A DNA stretch of 64,000 nucleotides from the NCBI GenBank assembly GCA_963795335.1, contig CAWCHI010000006.1, positions 541,476-605,475 of the forward strand, given 5' to 3'. Shown piece by piece: positions 9,626 to 19,738 of the stretch (within the stretch, counting starts at the first letter, position 1; each line of letters opens with the position of its first letter). Made by a program: the position numbers and the translations under genes. The DNA comes from Trebonia sp963795335. GTDB taxonomy: Bacteria; Actinomycetota; Actinomycetes; Streptosporangiales; Streptosporangiaceae. The notes beneath the pieces are model-generated. The model was not told the DNA's origin, ran no database searches, and saw nothing but the letters and a program-made list of their open reading frames with translations.

Positions 9626-11722
9626 GTGTGCCAGGTGGATGGTGACCGGATCGATGTGCGGCGCCAGCCGCCTGTTGTGCGAGACGGGTGCGCGCCTGAG
9701 CGCACCCCCGCCGGATGCTGGCCGTCCGATGGAGTCCTGGTCCAGAGCGAGCAGTTCGCGGTCAACGAGATCCTGGCGACCCTCATGCCGGCTGACGCGG
9801 GCGAAACCGCGGTGCTCGGCGTCCACGCACCACCGGGGACCGGGGTCGCGGAGGTGTTCGGCGACCTGGTCGCGGCCATCGTCACCGAGCGGGCTCGCCG
9901 GCTCGCGGACCTGCCCGACCCGGCGGCGGCCTTCGGCCCGAGACTGACCTGGGGATCGCGTACCGTCGCGGTGCTGCGGCCGGAACTGGCCGGCTTCGAG
10001 GTGGTGCAGTCCGCCCCGGCCGAGAAGACCCCGTGGATCGTCCTCGGGATGCCCGAGGGAAAGGCCGGCCCGGCGGGCCGGCTCACCACCGCCGAGCGAT
10101 CGGACGGGGCGGCCCGCGCGGCCGTTGCCCTGCCGCCGGTCGGCACCCGGTGGCGGGAGCGGGCGGCCCGGGCCGATTACTTCGCGTCCACCGCGCGGCT
10201 GTCGGACGGGGTCGGTGCGTGGGCAATGCTCGTCGCCCGGCTCGGCGACCGCCCTGCCAACCGCGCGTTCGCCGAGCGCTGGTGGCAGGGTGCCGTGCGC
10301 GGGACCGACGTGCTGTTCCCGGCGGGCGAGTCCATGGGGGTGGCGCTGCGCCAGCTTAAGGGGCGCGCGGTCGACTGGCAGACCGCCGTCACCTGGTTCC
10401 GGGCCGCCCTCGGGAAGGTCGAGAGCCTGGCCGCCGAGCGGATGCAGGTAGCCGACGCGCTCGCCCGGCTGTCGATGCTCCAGGACGCGTTCGCGGGCGC
10501 GGCCGGCACGGCCGGGGCCGGCCAGGCCCGGATGGCCGAGCTGACGGCGCGCGAGCCCGCGGTGCGGAACGCGGTCACGGTGGCCGAGGAGGAGTACCGG
10601 GCCGCGCTGGCCGCCCTCGGGGCGCACGAGATCGGCCGTCCCGAGATGTCCACGGTGACCCCGCAGGGGGTGGCCGCCCTGCGGGGACGCGGCGCGCTGT
10701 CGGTCGCGCTGGCGGGCGGCGTCCGCCGGGGCCGGAACTGGCGCGCCTGGTCGGTCGCGCGGCGGGCCAAGCGGGACGCCTGCGCGGTGGCGGAACAGCG
10801 GCTGACGGCCGCGCTGCGCGAGGCCGAGACGGTCCGCACGGGGGTGACGGAGGCCCGGGTGACCGCCTCCGCCGGCGCGGCTGAGGTCGCCCGGCTCACG
10901 GCCGAGATCGCGCCGCTGGCCGAGCTCGTCGCGTCCGCCCGGCTCCGCTGGGGCGACCACGTGCCGGTGGATGTGCCGGCGGACCCGGGGCTGGCCGATG
11001 GCGGGGAGAGGGCCGCGCCGTGGGCGGACAGCGAGTACGTGAGTGCCCGGGTGCAAGCGTTCATCGCCGCCCTGGAGCTGCACAAGGCCCTGATCGCGGC
11101 GCAGGCGGACGTCTTCGAGGGCAACCTGGCCGCGCTCATGGAGCTGATCGCGGCTGACACCAGGCCACCGGGCGACGGCTCCCCCGCGGCCGGCACCTTC
11201 CCCGCGAGCGCCGCCGCCCAGGACGAGGGCGATCAGGACCATGGCGACACAGGCGGCGTGCCGGCCGACGTACGGCTGGCCGCCTGGCGCTCGTTCTTCC
11301 TGGTGGTGCCGGTGGTCCAGGTGCCGTTCGAGGCAACCGGGGCACTGCTGGACGGGCTCGGCCCCGGCACCCTCGGCTGGCTGCTGGCAGGCGGGGCCGA
11401 CCAGCTCCCGGCCGGAGACCGGCCTGCCCTGCTGCAGAGGTTCCAGCGTGCGGTCCTCGCGGGCGACGCTCTGCTGGCGGGCGGCGGCATGCCGGCCGGC
11501 GGCCGTTACGGCACCTGGCTGGCGCCCGAGGCGACACGGGCGGCTGAGACTCCTGGGCCCGCTGAGGTGGCTAAGACAACAGGGGCGGCCGTTACCCCGC
11601 AGGAGGCCGGGCCGCGCTGGGTCGGGCTGCCGCTGCGCGTAGTCCGCGACCGGGACCGCGGTACCGCCGACGGCCGCGGCGACGTTGCCTGCGACGGCCG
11701 CCGCCTCGCCGACCTGGACTGA
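9626..11722 (+). CDS. SF1-helicase-like protein lacking its ATPase motifs
   Basis: 698 residues in one open frame, GTG start uncertain. The text follows large actinobacterial SF1 DNA/RNA helicases: VQSEQFAVNEILATL, GVHAPPGTG, ERARRLADLPDPAAAFG, WRERAARADYF, MLVARLGDRPANRAF, RVQAFIAALELHKALI, AWRSFFLVVPVVQVPF and LGPGTLGWLL. Key positions are altered. Walker A reads PPGTGVAE with the Lys-Thr lost (about residue 73). The motif Ia stretch after GFEVV is replaced. After GWLL, where the family has IDEAGQ, it reads AGGADQ, removing the Walker B Asp-Glu. The C-terminal RecA lobe is almost absent: GRYGTWLAP and RWVGLPLRV remain, then the protein stops. It probably cannot hydrolyse ATP and may be a pseudoenzyme or a decaying gene. 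Confidence 0.6.
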   Translation: MCQVDGDRIDVRRQPPVVRDGCAPERTPAGCWPSDGVLVQSEQFAVNEILATLMPADAGETAVLGVHAPPGTGVAEVFGDLVAAIVTERARRLADLPDPAAAFGPRLTWGSRTVAVLRPELAGFEVVQSAPAEKTPWIVLGMPEGKAGPAGRLTTAERSDGAARAAVALPPVGTRWRERAARADYFASTARLSDGVGAWAMLVARLGDRPANRAFAERWWQGAVRGTDVLFPAGESMGVALRQLKGRAVDWQTAVTWFRAALGKVESLAAERMQVADALARLSMLQDAFAGAAGTAGAGQARMAELTAREPAVRNAVTVAEEEYRAALAALGAHEIGRPEMSTVTPQGVAALRGRGALSVALAGGVRRGRNWRAWSVARRAKRDACAVAEQRLTAALREAETVRTGVTEARVTASAGAAEVARLTAEIAPLAELVASARLRWGDHVPVDVPADPGLADGGERAAPWADSEYVSARVQAFIAALELHKALIAAQADVFEGNLAALMELIAADTRPPGDGSPAAGTFPASAAAQDEGDQDHGDTGGVPADVRLAAWRSFFLVVPVVQVPFEATGALLDGLGPGTLGWLLAGGADQLPAGDRPALLQRFQRAVLAGDALLAGGGMPAGGRYGTWLAPEATRAAETPGPAEVAKTTGAAVTPQEAGPRWVGLPLRVVRDRDRGTADGRGDVACDGRRLADLD

Positions 11723-11747
11723 GACCGGACCCGGCCGCGGCCCGGGC

Positions 11748-12401
11748 TCAGCTCAGCGGCTCGAGCAGCAGGGCCGGGACCGTCGACCGGCGGGCGATCC
11801 ACCGGCGGGTGACCGGGCAGACCCAGTCCGCGGTGGTGAGGGCGAGGTCGTGCAGGTCAGCGAGCGGGCGGTTGTAGATCGGCTCGTGGTGGGCGATGCG
11901 GTTGCGCAGCAGGTGCAACTCGCGCACGGCGTCGTGCACGTCCCGGCGCAGCCCGTGCCCGGCGATCCCGGGGAAGGCGGCGCGCAGGCACGGCAGCCAC
12001 AGCGAGCGCTCGTAGCGGGCCGACAGCAGGAACCGCCAGAAGCCGAAGGGCAGCTCCGCCACCAGCCGGCCCGGTGTTTCCCCGCGCCCGCTGGCGGCCA
12101 GGTGCTGGCGGGCGGCCGCGACGTCGGCCCGGGTCTGGGCGTTGAAGAGCCGACCGGGGTCCAGGTACCAGGCCGGCTGCCCGTAGCGGTCGGCCGACCA
12201 GGTCGTGAGCTGCTCGTGGACGGCGTTCCTGAGCAGGATCTCGAGGTCGCACAGCACCATCAGGAACGCGGCCGACAGCTCCGCGTTCTGCTCGTAGAGC
12301 CGCACCGCCCGGGCCAGGTCACCGCCGGCCGCCGCCCGGTACGGGCCGAGCCGCTCCGGGGAGATGCGCCGCTCGAGCAGCCGGAGGTCCGCTTGCCTCA
12401 C
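11748..12401 (-). CDS. Abi-like HEPN-domain protein
   Basis: 217 residues, helical, faces the helicase-like gene tail to tail (25-base gap). ENAELSAAFLMVLCDLEILLRNAVHEQL near residues 38-65 and LLRNRIAHHEPIYNRPL near 163-180 are typical of the Abi_2/AbiD-F family. RNRIAHH fits the HEPN RxxxxH motif. HEPN proteins of this kind are often RNases in abortive-infection or toxin systems. No separate antitoxin gene is visible beside it. Family assignment is good, target unknown. Confidence 0.7.
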   Translation of the reverse strand: MRQADLRLLERRISPERLGPYRAAAGGDLARAVRLYEQNAELSAAFLMVLCDLEILLRNAVHEQLTTWSADRYGQPAWYLDPGRLFNAQTRADVAAARQHLAASGRGETPGRLVAELPFGFWRFLLSARYERSLWLPCLRAAFPGIAGHGLRRDVHDAVRELHLLRNRIAHHEPIYNRPLADLHDLALTTADWVCPVTRRWIARRSTVPALLLEPLS

Positions 12402-12534
12402 CGTGGGCCCTGAGATAGCGTGAATGACGAAGACCCCGGTCGCCCCTGCCCGTTCACGGGTACGCCGCCGGGGTTACGGCTTTCCAGGGGACTGCCTTTC
12501 TCGCCCACTCATGCGGTCACGATATCCCCGGCCC

Positions 12535-12566
12535 ACGACATTCGAAAACTGTCACGAAAATGTCGT
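12535..12566 (-). terminator. Hairpin after the VOC gene, possible terminator
   Basis: ACGACATT / AATGTCGT inverted repeat with internal TTCG/CGAA pairing, 25 bases past the minus-strand VOC stop codon. It could terminate the ligase-VOC transcript. No T-run is obvious. Confidence 0.35.
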
Positions 12567-12590
12567 CCGGTATGCGGCTTAAGAGCGCCG

Positions 12591-12986
12591 TTACCGGCCT
12601 GCTGGGGGCCAGTGGCCGAGCGGCCGGCCGATCTCCCACTCGTGGCCGGAAGGGTCGGTGACCCGGCCGAGGCGCCAGCCGTGCTCGTCGGCCACCGGGG
12701 CGACCGGGGCGGCCCCGGCCGCGACGGCCTGGGCGGTGACCGCGTCCGGGTCGTCCACCACGAGCAGGGTGCGCCCGGTCGTCCCGCCGGACGCCCGCGG
12801 GCTGAGCCGCCGGCGGGCCGGGTCGGCGGCCGTCACCCAGAACACCGCCTCGTCCACCGCGAGCTGCGCCACGATGTCGCTCCCGGCGCCGACCCGGTGC
12901 AGCACGACCGCACCGAACGCCGCCTGGTAGAAGGCGACCGCCGCGGGCGGGTCGTCGACCCACAGCTCAGGCTGGAGGCCGGCCAC
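12591..12986 (-). CDS. VOC-family (glyoxalase/PhnB-like) protein
   Basis: 131 residues. PELWVDDPPAAVAFYQAAFGA at the start and WRLGRVTDPSGHEWEIGRPLG at the end form the two beta-alpha-beta-beta-beta modules of a vicinal oxygen chelate protein. This subgroup, PhnB-like with a DPSGHEWEIG ending, is mostly of unknown substrate. It follows the acyl-CoA ligase by 9 bases on the same strand, so the two are probably co-transcribed. Confidence 0.75.
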   Translation of the reverse strand: MAGLQPELWVDDPPAAVAFYQAAFGAVVLHRVGAGSDIVAQLAVDEAVFWVTAADPARRRLSPRASGGTTGRTLLVVDDPDAVTAQAVAAGAAPVAPVADEHGWRLGRVTDPSGHEWEIGRPLGHWPPAGR

Positions 12987-12995
12987 GGCGCGCCG

Positions 12996-14651
12996 CTACG
13001 GCCGGCTCAGGAGCTCGATCGACTTCTCGCGCATCTCGACCTTGCGCACCTTGCCGGTGACGGTCATCGGGAAGTCCTCGGTGACGTGTACGTAGCGGGG
13101 AATCTTGTAGTGGGCGAGCTTGCCGGTGCAGAACTCGCGCAGCGCCTGCGCCGTGACCGGCGCGGCGCCGGCCCGCAGCCGGACCCAGACCATCAGCTCC
13201 TCACCGTACTTCTCGTCCGGAACGCCGATCACCTGGGCGTCAAGGATGTCGGGGTGGGTGTAAAGGAACTCCTCGACCTCGCGCGGGTAGATGTTCTCGC
13301 CGCCGCGGATGACCATGTCCTTGATCCGGCCGGTGATCGACAGGTAGCCGTCGTCGTCCATCACCGCCAGGTCGCCGGTGTGCATCCACCGGGCGGCGTC
13401 GATAACCTCGCTCGTCTTGTCCGGCTGCCGCCAGTAGCCCAGCATGACGCTGTAGCCGCGGGTGCAGAGCTCGCCCGGGGTGCCGCGGGGCACAGTGAGG
13501 CCCGTGGCGGGGTCGACCACCTTGACCTCCAGGTGCGGGCCGACCCGGCCGACGGTGGCGACGCGCCGCTCGACCGAGTCGTCCACCCGGGTCTGGGTGG
13601 ACACCGGCGAGGTCTCGGTCATGCCGTAGCAGATGCTCACCTCGGACATCCCCATCCGGTCGATGACCTGCTTCATCACCTCGACCGGGCAGGGCGAGCC
13701 GGCCATGATGCCGGTGCGCAGGCTGGACAGGTCGTAGGAGTCGAAGCCGGGCGTGGCCAGCTCGGCGATGAACATCGTCGGCACCCCGTAGAGGCTGGTG
13801 CAGCGCTCCGCCTGCACTGCCTCCAGCGTCTTGACCGGGTCGAAGGCCGGGGCAGGGATGACCATCGCGGCGCCGTGGCTGGTCGCCGCCAGGTTGCCCA
13901 TCACCATGCCGAAGCAGTGGTAGAAGGGCACTGGGATGCAGATCTTGTCCTGCTCGCTGTAGTGGCACAGCTCGCCGACGAAGAAGCCGTTGTTGAGGAT
14001 GTTGTGGTGCGACAGGGTGGCGCCCTTCGGGAACCCGGTCGTACCCGAGGTGTACTGGATGTTGATCGGGTCGTCGGCCGACAGCTCGATCGCCGCCAGC
14101 GCGGCGTTGCGGACCCCGGGGTCGGCCAGCTGCCCGCTCTCCAGCAGCGTCCGCCAGCCGTCGGTGCCGAGCAGCACGACCTGCTCCAGGCCCGCGCAGC
14201 GGGGCCGGACCTCGGCGATCATCGCGGCGTAGTCGGAGGTCTTCAGCCGCTGGGCGGCGATCAGCAGCCGGCAGCCGGACTGGTTCAGCACGAACTCCAG
14301 CTCGCTGGTCCGGTAGGCCGGGTTGATGTTGACCAGGATCGCGCCGATCTTGGCGGTGGCGTACTGGGTGACCGTCCACTCGGCCCGGTTCGGCGACCAG
14401 ATGCCGACCCGGTCACCCTTGGCGATCCCCGACTCCAGCAGGCCGTAGGCGAGCGCGTCGACCTCGTCCTTCAGCTCGGCGTAGCTGTAGCGCAGGCCGG
14501 CTTCCAGGTCGGCCAGGGCCAGGCGGCCGGGGAAGGCCGCGGCGGTCCGGTCGAAGTTCGCGCCGATCGTGTCGCCCAGCAGCGGGGTGCCGCTCGTGGC
14601 CGACGTGTAGCTGAGTTCCGCGCGGGTGCGCCCGGGCTGCTCACTCATCAC
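12996..14651 (-). CDS. Fatty acyl-CoA synthetase, AMP-forming (FadD-like)
   Basis: 551 residues, an intact full-length member of the AMP-binding family. Visible signatures are YTSGTTGFPKGATLSHHN (P-loop-like AMP motif, about residue 195), YGMTETSP, MHTGDLA, GRIKDMVIRGGENIYPREVE (hinge) and TVTGKVRKVEM with the catalytic Lys near the C-terminus. It activates a carboxylic acid to the acyl-adenylate and then the CoA thioester in the cytoplasm; the close match to medium/long-chain FadD35-type enzymes suggests a fatty acid. MSEQPG at residue 2 is an equally good start. It is followed by the VOC gene. Confidence 0.88.
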   Translation of the reverse strand: MMSEQPGRTRAELSYTSATSGTPLLGDTIGANFDRTAAAFPGRLALADLEAGLRYSYAELKDEVDALAYGLLESGIAKGDRVGIWSPNRAEWTVTQYATAKIGAILVNINPAYRTSELEFVLNQSGCRLLIAAQRLKTSDYAAMIAEVRPRCAGLEQVVLLGTDGWRTLLESGQLADPGVRNAALAAIELSADDPINIQYTSGTTGFPKGATLSHHNILNNGFFVGELCHYSEQDKICIPVPFYHCFGMVMGNLAATSHGAAMVIPAPAFDPVKTLEAVQAERCTSLYGVPTMFIAELATPGFDSYDLSSLRTGIMAGSPCPVEVMKQVIDRMGMSEVSICYGMTETSPVSTQTRVDDSVERRVATVGRVGPHLEVKVVDPATGLTVPRGTPGELCTRGYSVMLGYWRQPDKTSEVIDAARWMHTGDLAVMDDDGYLSITGRIKDMVIRGGENIYPREVEEFLYTHPDILDAQVIGVPDEKYGEELMVWVRLRAGAAPVTAQALREFCTGKLAHYKIPRYVHVTEDFPMTVTGKVRKVEMREKSIELLSRP

Positions 14652-14861
14652 TGTCCCTCGTTCCTCGCTGCAGAGGTCGTTCGCCCCCGGGGCCGCTCGC
14701 CGCTGAGCTGCTCGCCTTCCAGCATGGACGACGCGGCCGGGCTTAGACGGAGACGGGCCGGCCCGGCCCTAGTGCCCGCGATTGCCACCGGGCGGGCGCA
14801 AATCCGCATCAATGAATTCAATCGCGTGAACCACACGCGTGCCGTGGATGTGGTTAAACAT

Positions 14862-17800
14862 ATGTCGGTGGAGCAAACCCCACGGGATCCGGGGAAACCT
14901 GGTCAGGAGCGGCACGGCGGCGAGCGCGCGGAGGGGCGCGGCGCGGCGCCGTACCTTGGGCTCGCCGCGTTCGGTGAGGACGACGCGCAGCGCTTCTTCG
15001 GCCGGGAGGACGTCACCGAGCTGATCGCGTTCCTGGCCGAGCAGCGCCCGGGTCTGCCGCTGATGCTGGTCGGTGCGTCCGGCGCGGGCAAGACGTCGCT
15101 GCTGCGGGCCGGGCTGCTGCCGCGGCTGCGCGCAGGACAGGCCGGCGACGGCGACCGGGTGGCCTACCACGACCTGACCGTGACCGGGATACCCGGGCTG
15201 GCCGCGCGGGTCGCCGAGCACGCGGCCGCCCCGCCCGCACCCGGGGGCTGGGACCTGAGCCAGACGAGCGGGGCGTGGGGCGACCCGGCCACCCCGGCCG
15301 GGAGCGTGGCCAGCGGCGGGGCCACTGGGGCCACCGCGGTCCTGGTGGACCACGCCGAGGGCCTGTTCACCCTGCCGGCCGCCGGGGCCGAGCGCGACAC
15401 CCTGGTCGCGGCGCTGTGCGAGCTCGCCCGGGAGCGGCTGGTGCTGCTGGCGCTGCGGGCCGACTGCTACGGCCACGCGATCGGGTACCCCGGGCTGCTC
15501 CGGGCGCTGCAGGAACGCCAGGTGGTGCTCGGCCCGATGACCGCCGGCCAGCTCCGCCGCGCGTTCACCGAGCCCGCCCTGCTGGCTGGGGCGGATGTGG
15601 CCGACGACCTGATCACGGCGCTGCTGGCCGACCTCGCCCCGGCCGGACCCGACGATGAGACCCCGGGCGGGGACGGCGAGCGCCTGCTTCAGGCGGCCGC
15701 CCTGCCGCTGGCGGCGCACGCGATGCTGGCCGCCTGGCGGCGCGGCGCCGACCAGACCATCACGCTGACCGACTACCGGGCCGCGGGCGGGACGGCGGAC
15801 GCGCTCGGCCAGTCGGGCGAGCGGGCCTATGCGGGGCTCTCGGCCGGGCAGCAGGAACTCGCCCGGCTGCTGCTGCCGGAGCTGGCCCACCAGGCCGCCG
15901 GCCGGCCGCCGGTCCGAGTGGCGGCATCGCTGAGCGAGCTCCGCCGGGCCGCGACCAAGGCCGGCGCCACGGTCGCCGACGCCGACCGGGCGCTGGCCGC
16001 GTTCGCGGGCGAGGGCCTGCTCACCGTCGACGCCGGCTCCGCCTGGCTGACCCACGACGTGGTGCTCACCGCCTGGCCCCGGCTGCGGGACTGGCTCGAG
16101 GAGGACGCCGACGCGGCGCGGGACGAGCGCCGGGAGACCGCGGGCCAGGCTGCGGCGCGCGAGACCAGGACCGCGCGGGCGGCCCGGACCGGGCGGAGCC
16201 CGCGGGCGGCCCGCGGGCTCGGGGCGGAGCCGGAGCCGTTCCCGGGGCAGGCGACCCCGCCACCCCGGCTGGCTGCGGCTTCCCGGTCCAGTACAGCCTC
16301 CTGGTCCATCACAGCCTCCCGGTCCAGTACAGCCTCCAAGCCGCAGCCGGCCAGGCGGTCAGCCCGCACCCAGCGGCGAGCCCGCCCCCAGCGGCCAGGC
16401 CGGGGCGGGCGGTCAGGCGGCCGGCCCGCAGCGCCCGGCCCGGCCGCCGTGGGGGCTGCGCGCCGCTGTCGCCCTGCTGACGGTGCTCGTTCTGGTCGCT
16501 GCTGGACTGGCGGGTTACGCGTTCTCGCAGCGGCAGCGGGCGGTCTCGGCCGAGGCGGCCGCCAACGCCGGCCGGCAGGCGGCCGACTCCCGCGCGGTCG
16601 CGATCGCGGCCGAGCACGCGGCCGGCACCGACCCGGCCGTGGCCGCCCAGCTGGCCGCGTCGGCCTACGCGATCGCGGCCACCCCGGAGGCGACCGCGAG
16701 CCTGCTCGACGCGTCGGCCGCGGCTGCCGTCGCCCGGGTAACCGACGCTCCCAGCGCGGTCCGGGCGGTCAGTGTCAGCCCGGACGGGCGGCTGCTGGTC
16801 GCCGCGGCCAGCGACGGCTCGCTCCAGCTGTGGAACATCGCCGCGCCCGCCCGCCCGGCCCTGGTCGCCACGCTGGCGCAGCCGAACCGGGACCTGGCGC
16901 TCGACGCGGCCGCCTTCAGCCCGTCGGGTACGGTCATCGCGGCGGCCGGGCAAGGCCAGACGGTCCAGCTCTGGCAGGTGGGCGGGAGCGGTGCCGCCCC
17001 GGCGGTGACCGCCCTCGGCTCGCCTCTGACCGGGCCCCGGGGCCAGGTCACCGCGGTCGCCTTCAGCGCCGACGGACGCCTGCTGGCAGCCGGGTCGGCC
17101 GACGGCGAGGTGCGGCTGTGGACGGTCACCAGGCCGGCCAGCCCCGTGCCGGACGGCAAGCCGCTGGGGGCGGGCGCCCCGGTCAGCGCCGTCGCCTTCG
17201 GGAAGGGCGGGGTGCTGGCGGCCGGGACGTCGGCCGGCACCGCGGTGCTGTGGCAGGTGCCGGGGTCAGCGACCCCCGTTCGGTATCCGCATATGCCGGT
17301 GACCGGGCCGGGCGGGGCGCTCTCCGGGGTCGCCTTCAGCCCGGACGGCACCACCCTGGCTGCCTCAAGCACCGACCGGCAGGTGTGGCTGTGGACGCTG
17401 CGCCCGGCCACCCGGCACAAGCCGGCCGGAGTCGTCCCCGACGGCACCCTGACCGGGGCCGACGCGGCGACTGAGACCGTCGCGTTCAGCCCCGACGGCA
17501 CAGCGCTGGCCGCGGGCACGGCCGACGGGAACGTGCTCGTGTGGAACCTGGCGACGCGGGCGCTGACCGCCCGCGTGCCCCAGCCGCGGCAGGTCAACGC
17601 GGTCAGCTGGGACGGCCCGGGCCGGATCGCGGCCGCGACCGGGAGCGGCGCGGTGTCCCTGATCGCGCTGCCGGCGCCGGTCCTGCAAGCCGGCGACTCC
17701 CCCGGCAGCGTCGGCTTCAGCCCCGACGGCAGCACCGTCGCCGTGGGCGGCAGCAGCCTCGAACTGTGGCAGGCCAGCGGCCGGACGCTGCTGGCGACCC

Positions 17801-18699
17801 GCCTGCTGGCGGCCGGAACCCGGGCCAACGGCACCGCCGTCAGCCGGACCGGGATCGTCGCGGCCGCCCTCTCCGACGGCACCGTGGCGCTCTACAACGG
17901 CCGGACCCTGGCCCCGGCGGGCCCGCCGGCCACGGTCACCGGCGCGGCCGGCGGCACCGAGGCGGTCGCCTTCAGCCCCGACGGGCAGCTGCTGGTGACC
18001 GGAGCGGCCGACGGCAGCGTGCGGCTCGACGACGTGGCCGACCCGGCCCACCCGCAGCCGCTGGCGACCGAGCACCCGGACGGCGCCGCGGTCTCCGCCG
18101 TCACCTTCGCCCCGGACGGGGCACTGGTGGCGACGGCCGGCACCGACGGGAAGGTCCGGCTGTGGCGGCTGGCGGGCCAGGCGCTGACGCTGGCCGACAC
18201 CATCGCCGGCGGGTCAGCCGACGGGACGGCCGGCCTCGCGTTCGCCCCCGGCGGCACCACCCTGGCGGTCAGCGGCGCCGGCGACACGGTGCGCCTGTGG
18301 AATGTGGCCGACCCGGCCCTCCCGGTGCCGCTGGGTGGCCCGCTGACCGTGTCCGCGCCGGTCCGGTCGGCCGCGTTCAGCCCGGACGGGAGCACCCTGG
18401 CGGCGGGCGCGGCGGACGGCACCGTGTGGCTGTGGCGCGTGCGCACGCTTGCGCAGCCGACCCTGGCGGCCACGCTGACCGCGGCCGGCGGCGTCGTGAC
18501 GGGGGTGGCGTTCGCCCCGTCGGGCCGCCAGCTCGCGGCGGCCGACGAGGGCACCGTCCACCTGTGGGACACCAGCCCGGCGGCGGCCCTGACGGCGGTC
18601 TGCGCCAGCACCGGCCAGCCGCTCACGCCGGCCGAGTGGAACGGCTACGCCCCCGGTGTCCCCTTCCGGGCCGGGTGCCCGGCCGCCGCTCCGGGCTGA
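14862..18699 (+). CDS. nSTAND ATPase - transmembrane - WD40 repeat protein, one frameshift
   Basis: About 1,280 residues once a frame change between 16210 and 16480 is bridged. The N-terminus has PYLGLAAFGEDDAQRFFGR and a Walker A GASGAGKTSLLRAGLLP (about residue 70), as in nSTAND NTPases. TADALGQSGERAYAGLS and a winged-helix region ending LTHDVVLTAWPRLRDWL follow. An Ala/Pro linker with a short tandem repeat (16290-16335) leads to one membrane helix (AAVALLTVLVLVAAGLAGYA, near 16460-16515). Then come about 14 WD40 blades ending in LWNI, LWTV, LWTL, VWNL and so on, enough for two seven-bladed propellers. The end, CASTGQPLTPAEWNGYAPG, is usual for this family. Probably a membrane-anchored signalling or stress sensor; ligand unknown. 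Confidence 0.8.
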
Positions 18700-19670
18700 C
18701 CGGGCTCGTCCGCCCGGGCCGGCCTGCGTCCGGGCGCGAGTGCGGCGGCGGCCGCCCGGGCGCGCAGCGTGCCCGCCATCGCCGTCCCCCAGACCAGGAC
18801 GGCGATGCCGTACAGGCCGAGCGGGCCCGCCGCGGCCGGGCCGAAGGCGGCCGCGGCCAGCGCGGCCGCGATGGCGAAGTCGCGCATCGAGGTGACCAGC
18901 AGCAGGGCCGCGCCGACGGCCCGGGTCGAGCGGGCGCCGAGGAGAGCGCCGAGGACGGCCGAGCCCGCCAGGAACAGCAGCAGCGCCCCGGCGACGGCGG
19001 CGTAGCCGGCGGACAGCCGGACCTCGGCCGCGACCAGCGCCACGAGCACGGTGACGGCGGCCAGGGCGGTGCGGGAGGCGGCCGTCTGCGCCCGCGGCGT
19101 CGCCAGCACCCGCCGGGTGGCGGGCAGCAGGCAGCGCGCGCCCAGGCCCGCCGCCAGCGGCAGCGCCACCACCAGGGCCAGGTGGCCGATGAGGGCGCCG
19201 GGCGAGAAGCCAGCCCGGCCCGCCTCCAGGGTCAGCACGGGCGCGGCCAGCAGCACCGTAGCCATCGTGGAGCCGATCAGGACGCCCGCCGCGACCGCCG
19301 CCTCGCCGCCCGCCAGGCTGGTGGTGGCGACCGAGGCGATTTCACAGGGGGCGAGGCCGGCCACCAGCACCCCGTCCCGCAGCGGCCCGGCCGGCACCAG
19401 CTGCGCCACCGCCCACGACAGCGCGGGCAGCACGGCGATGCCGGCCGCGACGGTGACGAGCACCCGGCGCCAGGCGCGGGCGAGGCGGCGCAGCGCGGCC
19501 GGGTCGATGCCGGCCGCGGTCGCGGCCACCAGCACCACCAGCGCCGCGTTGATGCCCTGGTGCCCGGCCAGCCAGGCCAGCGGCCCGCGGACGGACAGCC
19601 CGGCCGCCGCCGCCGCCAGCGCGGCCGCCAGCTCCGGGTAGCGGGACAGCAGCCGGCGGCCGCTCCCAGG
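18645..19670 (-). CDS. Bile acid:sodium symporter (BASS)-like membrane protein
   Basis: Nine or so hydrophobic segments. DGVLVAGLAPCEIASVATTSLAGGEAAVAAGVLIGS matches the conserved BASS/SBF region. The ORF has a GTG start at 19538, but in-frame sequence upstream (AAALAAAAAGLSVRGPLAWLAGHQGINAALV) looks like the first membrane segment. No ATG/GTG is seen there, so the true N-terminus may use a rare start or have lost one. The 3' end overlaps the WD40 gene antisense by 55 bases. Likely a secondary transporter of organic anions with sodium; substrate unknown. Confidence 0.65.
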   Translation of the reverse strand, partial: PGSGRRLLSRYPELAAALAAAAAGLSVRGPLAWLAGHQGINAALVVLVAATAAGIDPAALRRLARAWRRVLVTVAAGIAVLPALSWAVAQLVPAGPLRDGVLVAGLAPCEIASVATTSLAGGEAAVAAGVLIGSTMATVLLAAPVLTLEAGRAGFSPGALIGHLALVVALPLAAGLGARCLLPATRRVLATPRAQTAASRTALAAVTVLVALVAAEVRLSAGYAAVAGALLLFLAGSAVLGALLGARSTRAVGAALLLVTSMRDFAIAAALAAAAFGPAAAGPLGLYGIAVLVWGTAMAGTLRARAAAAALAPGRRPARADEPGQPGAAAGHPARKGTPGA

Positions 19671-19738
19671 GGTGCGCTCAGGGCCGGCCTCACCCGCTGA
19701 TCACCGCGAGCCGCGATCCCGAACGGGGCCGGGTCGCC

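Noticed and set aside
12420..14860. Very long plus-strand open frame opposite the acyl-CoA ligase
   Set aside because: The minus strand encodes a complete, motif-perfect AMP-dependent ligase; the opposite frame is open only because of high GC codon usage. Only the part from 14862 on is real.
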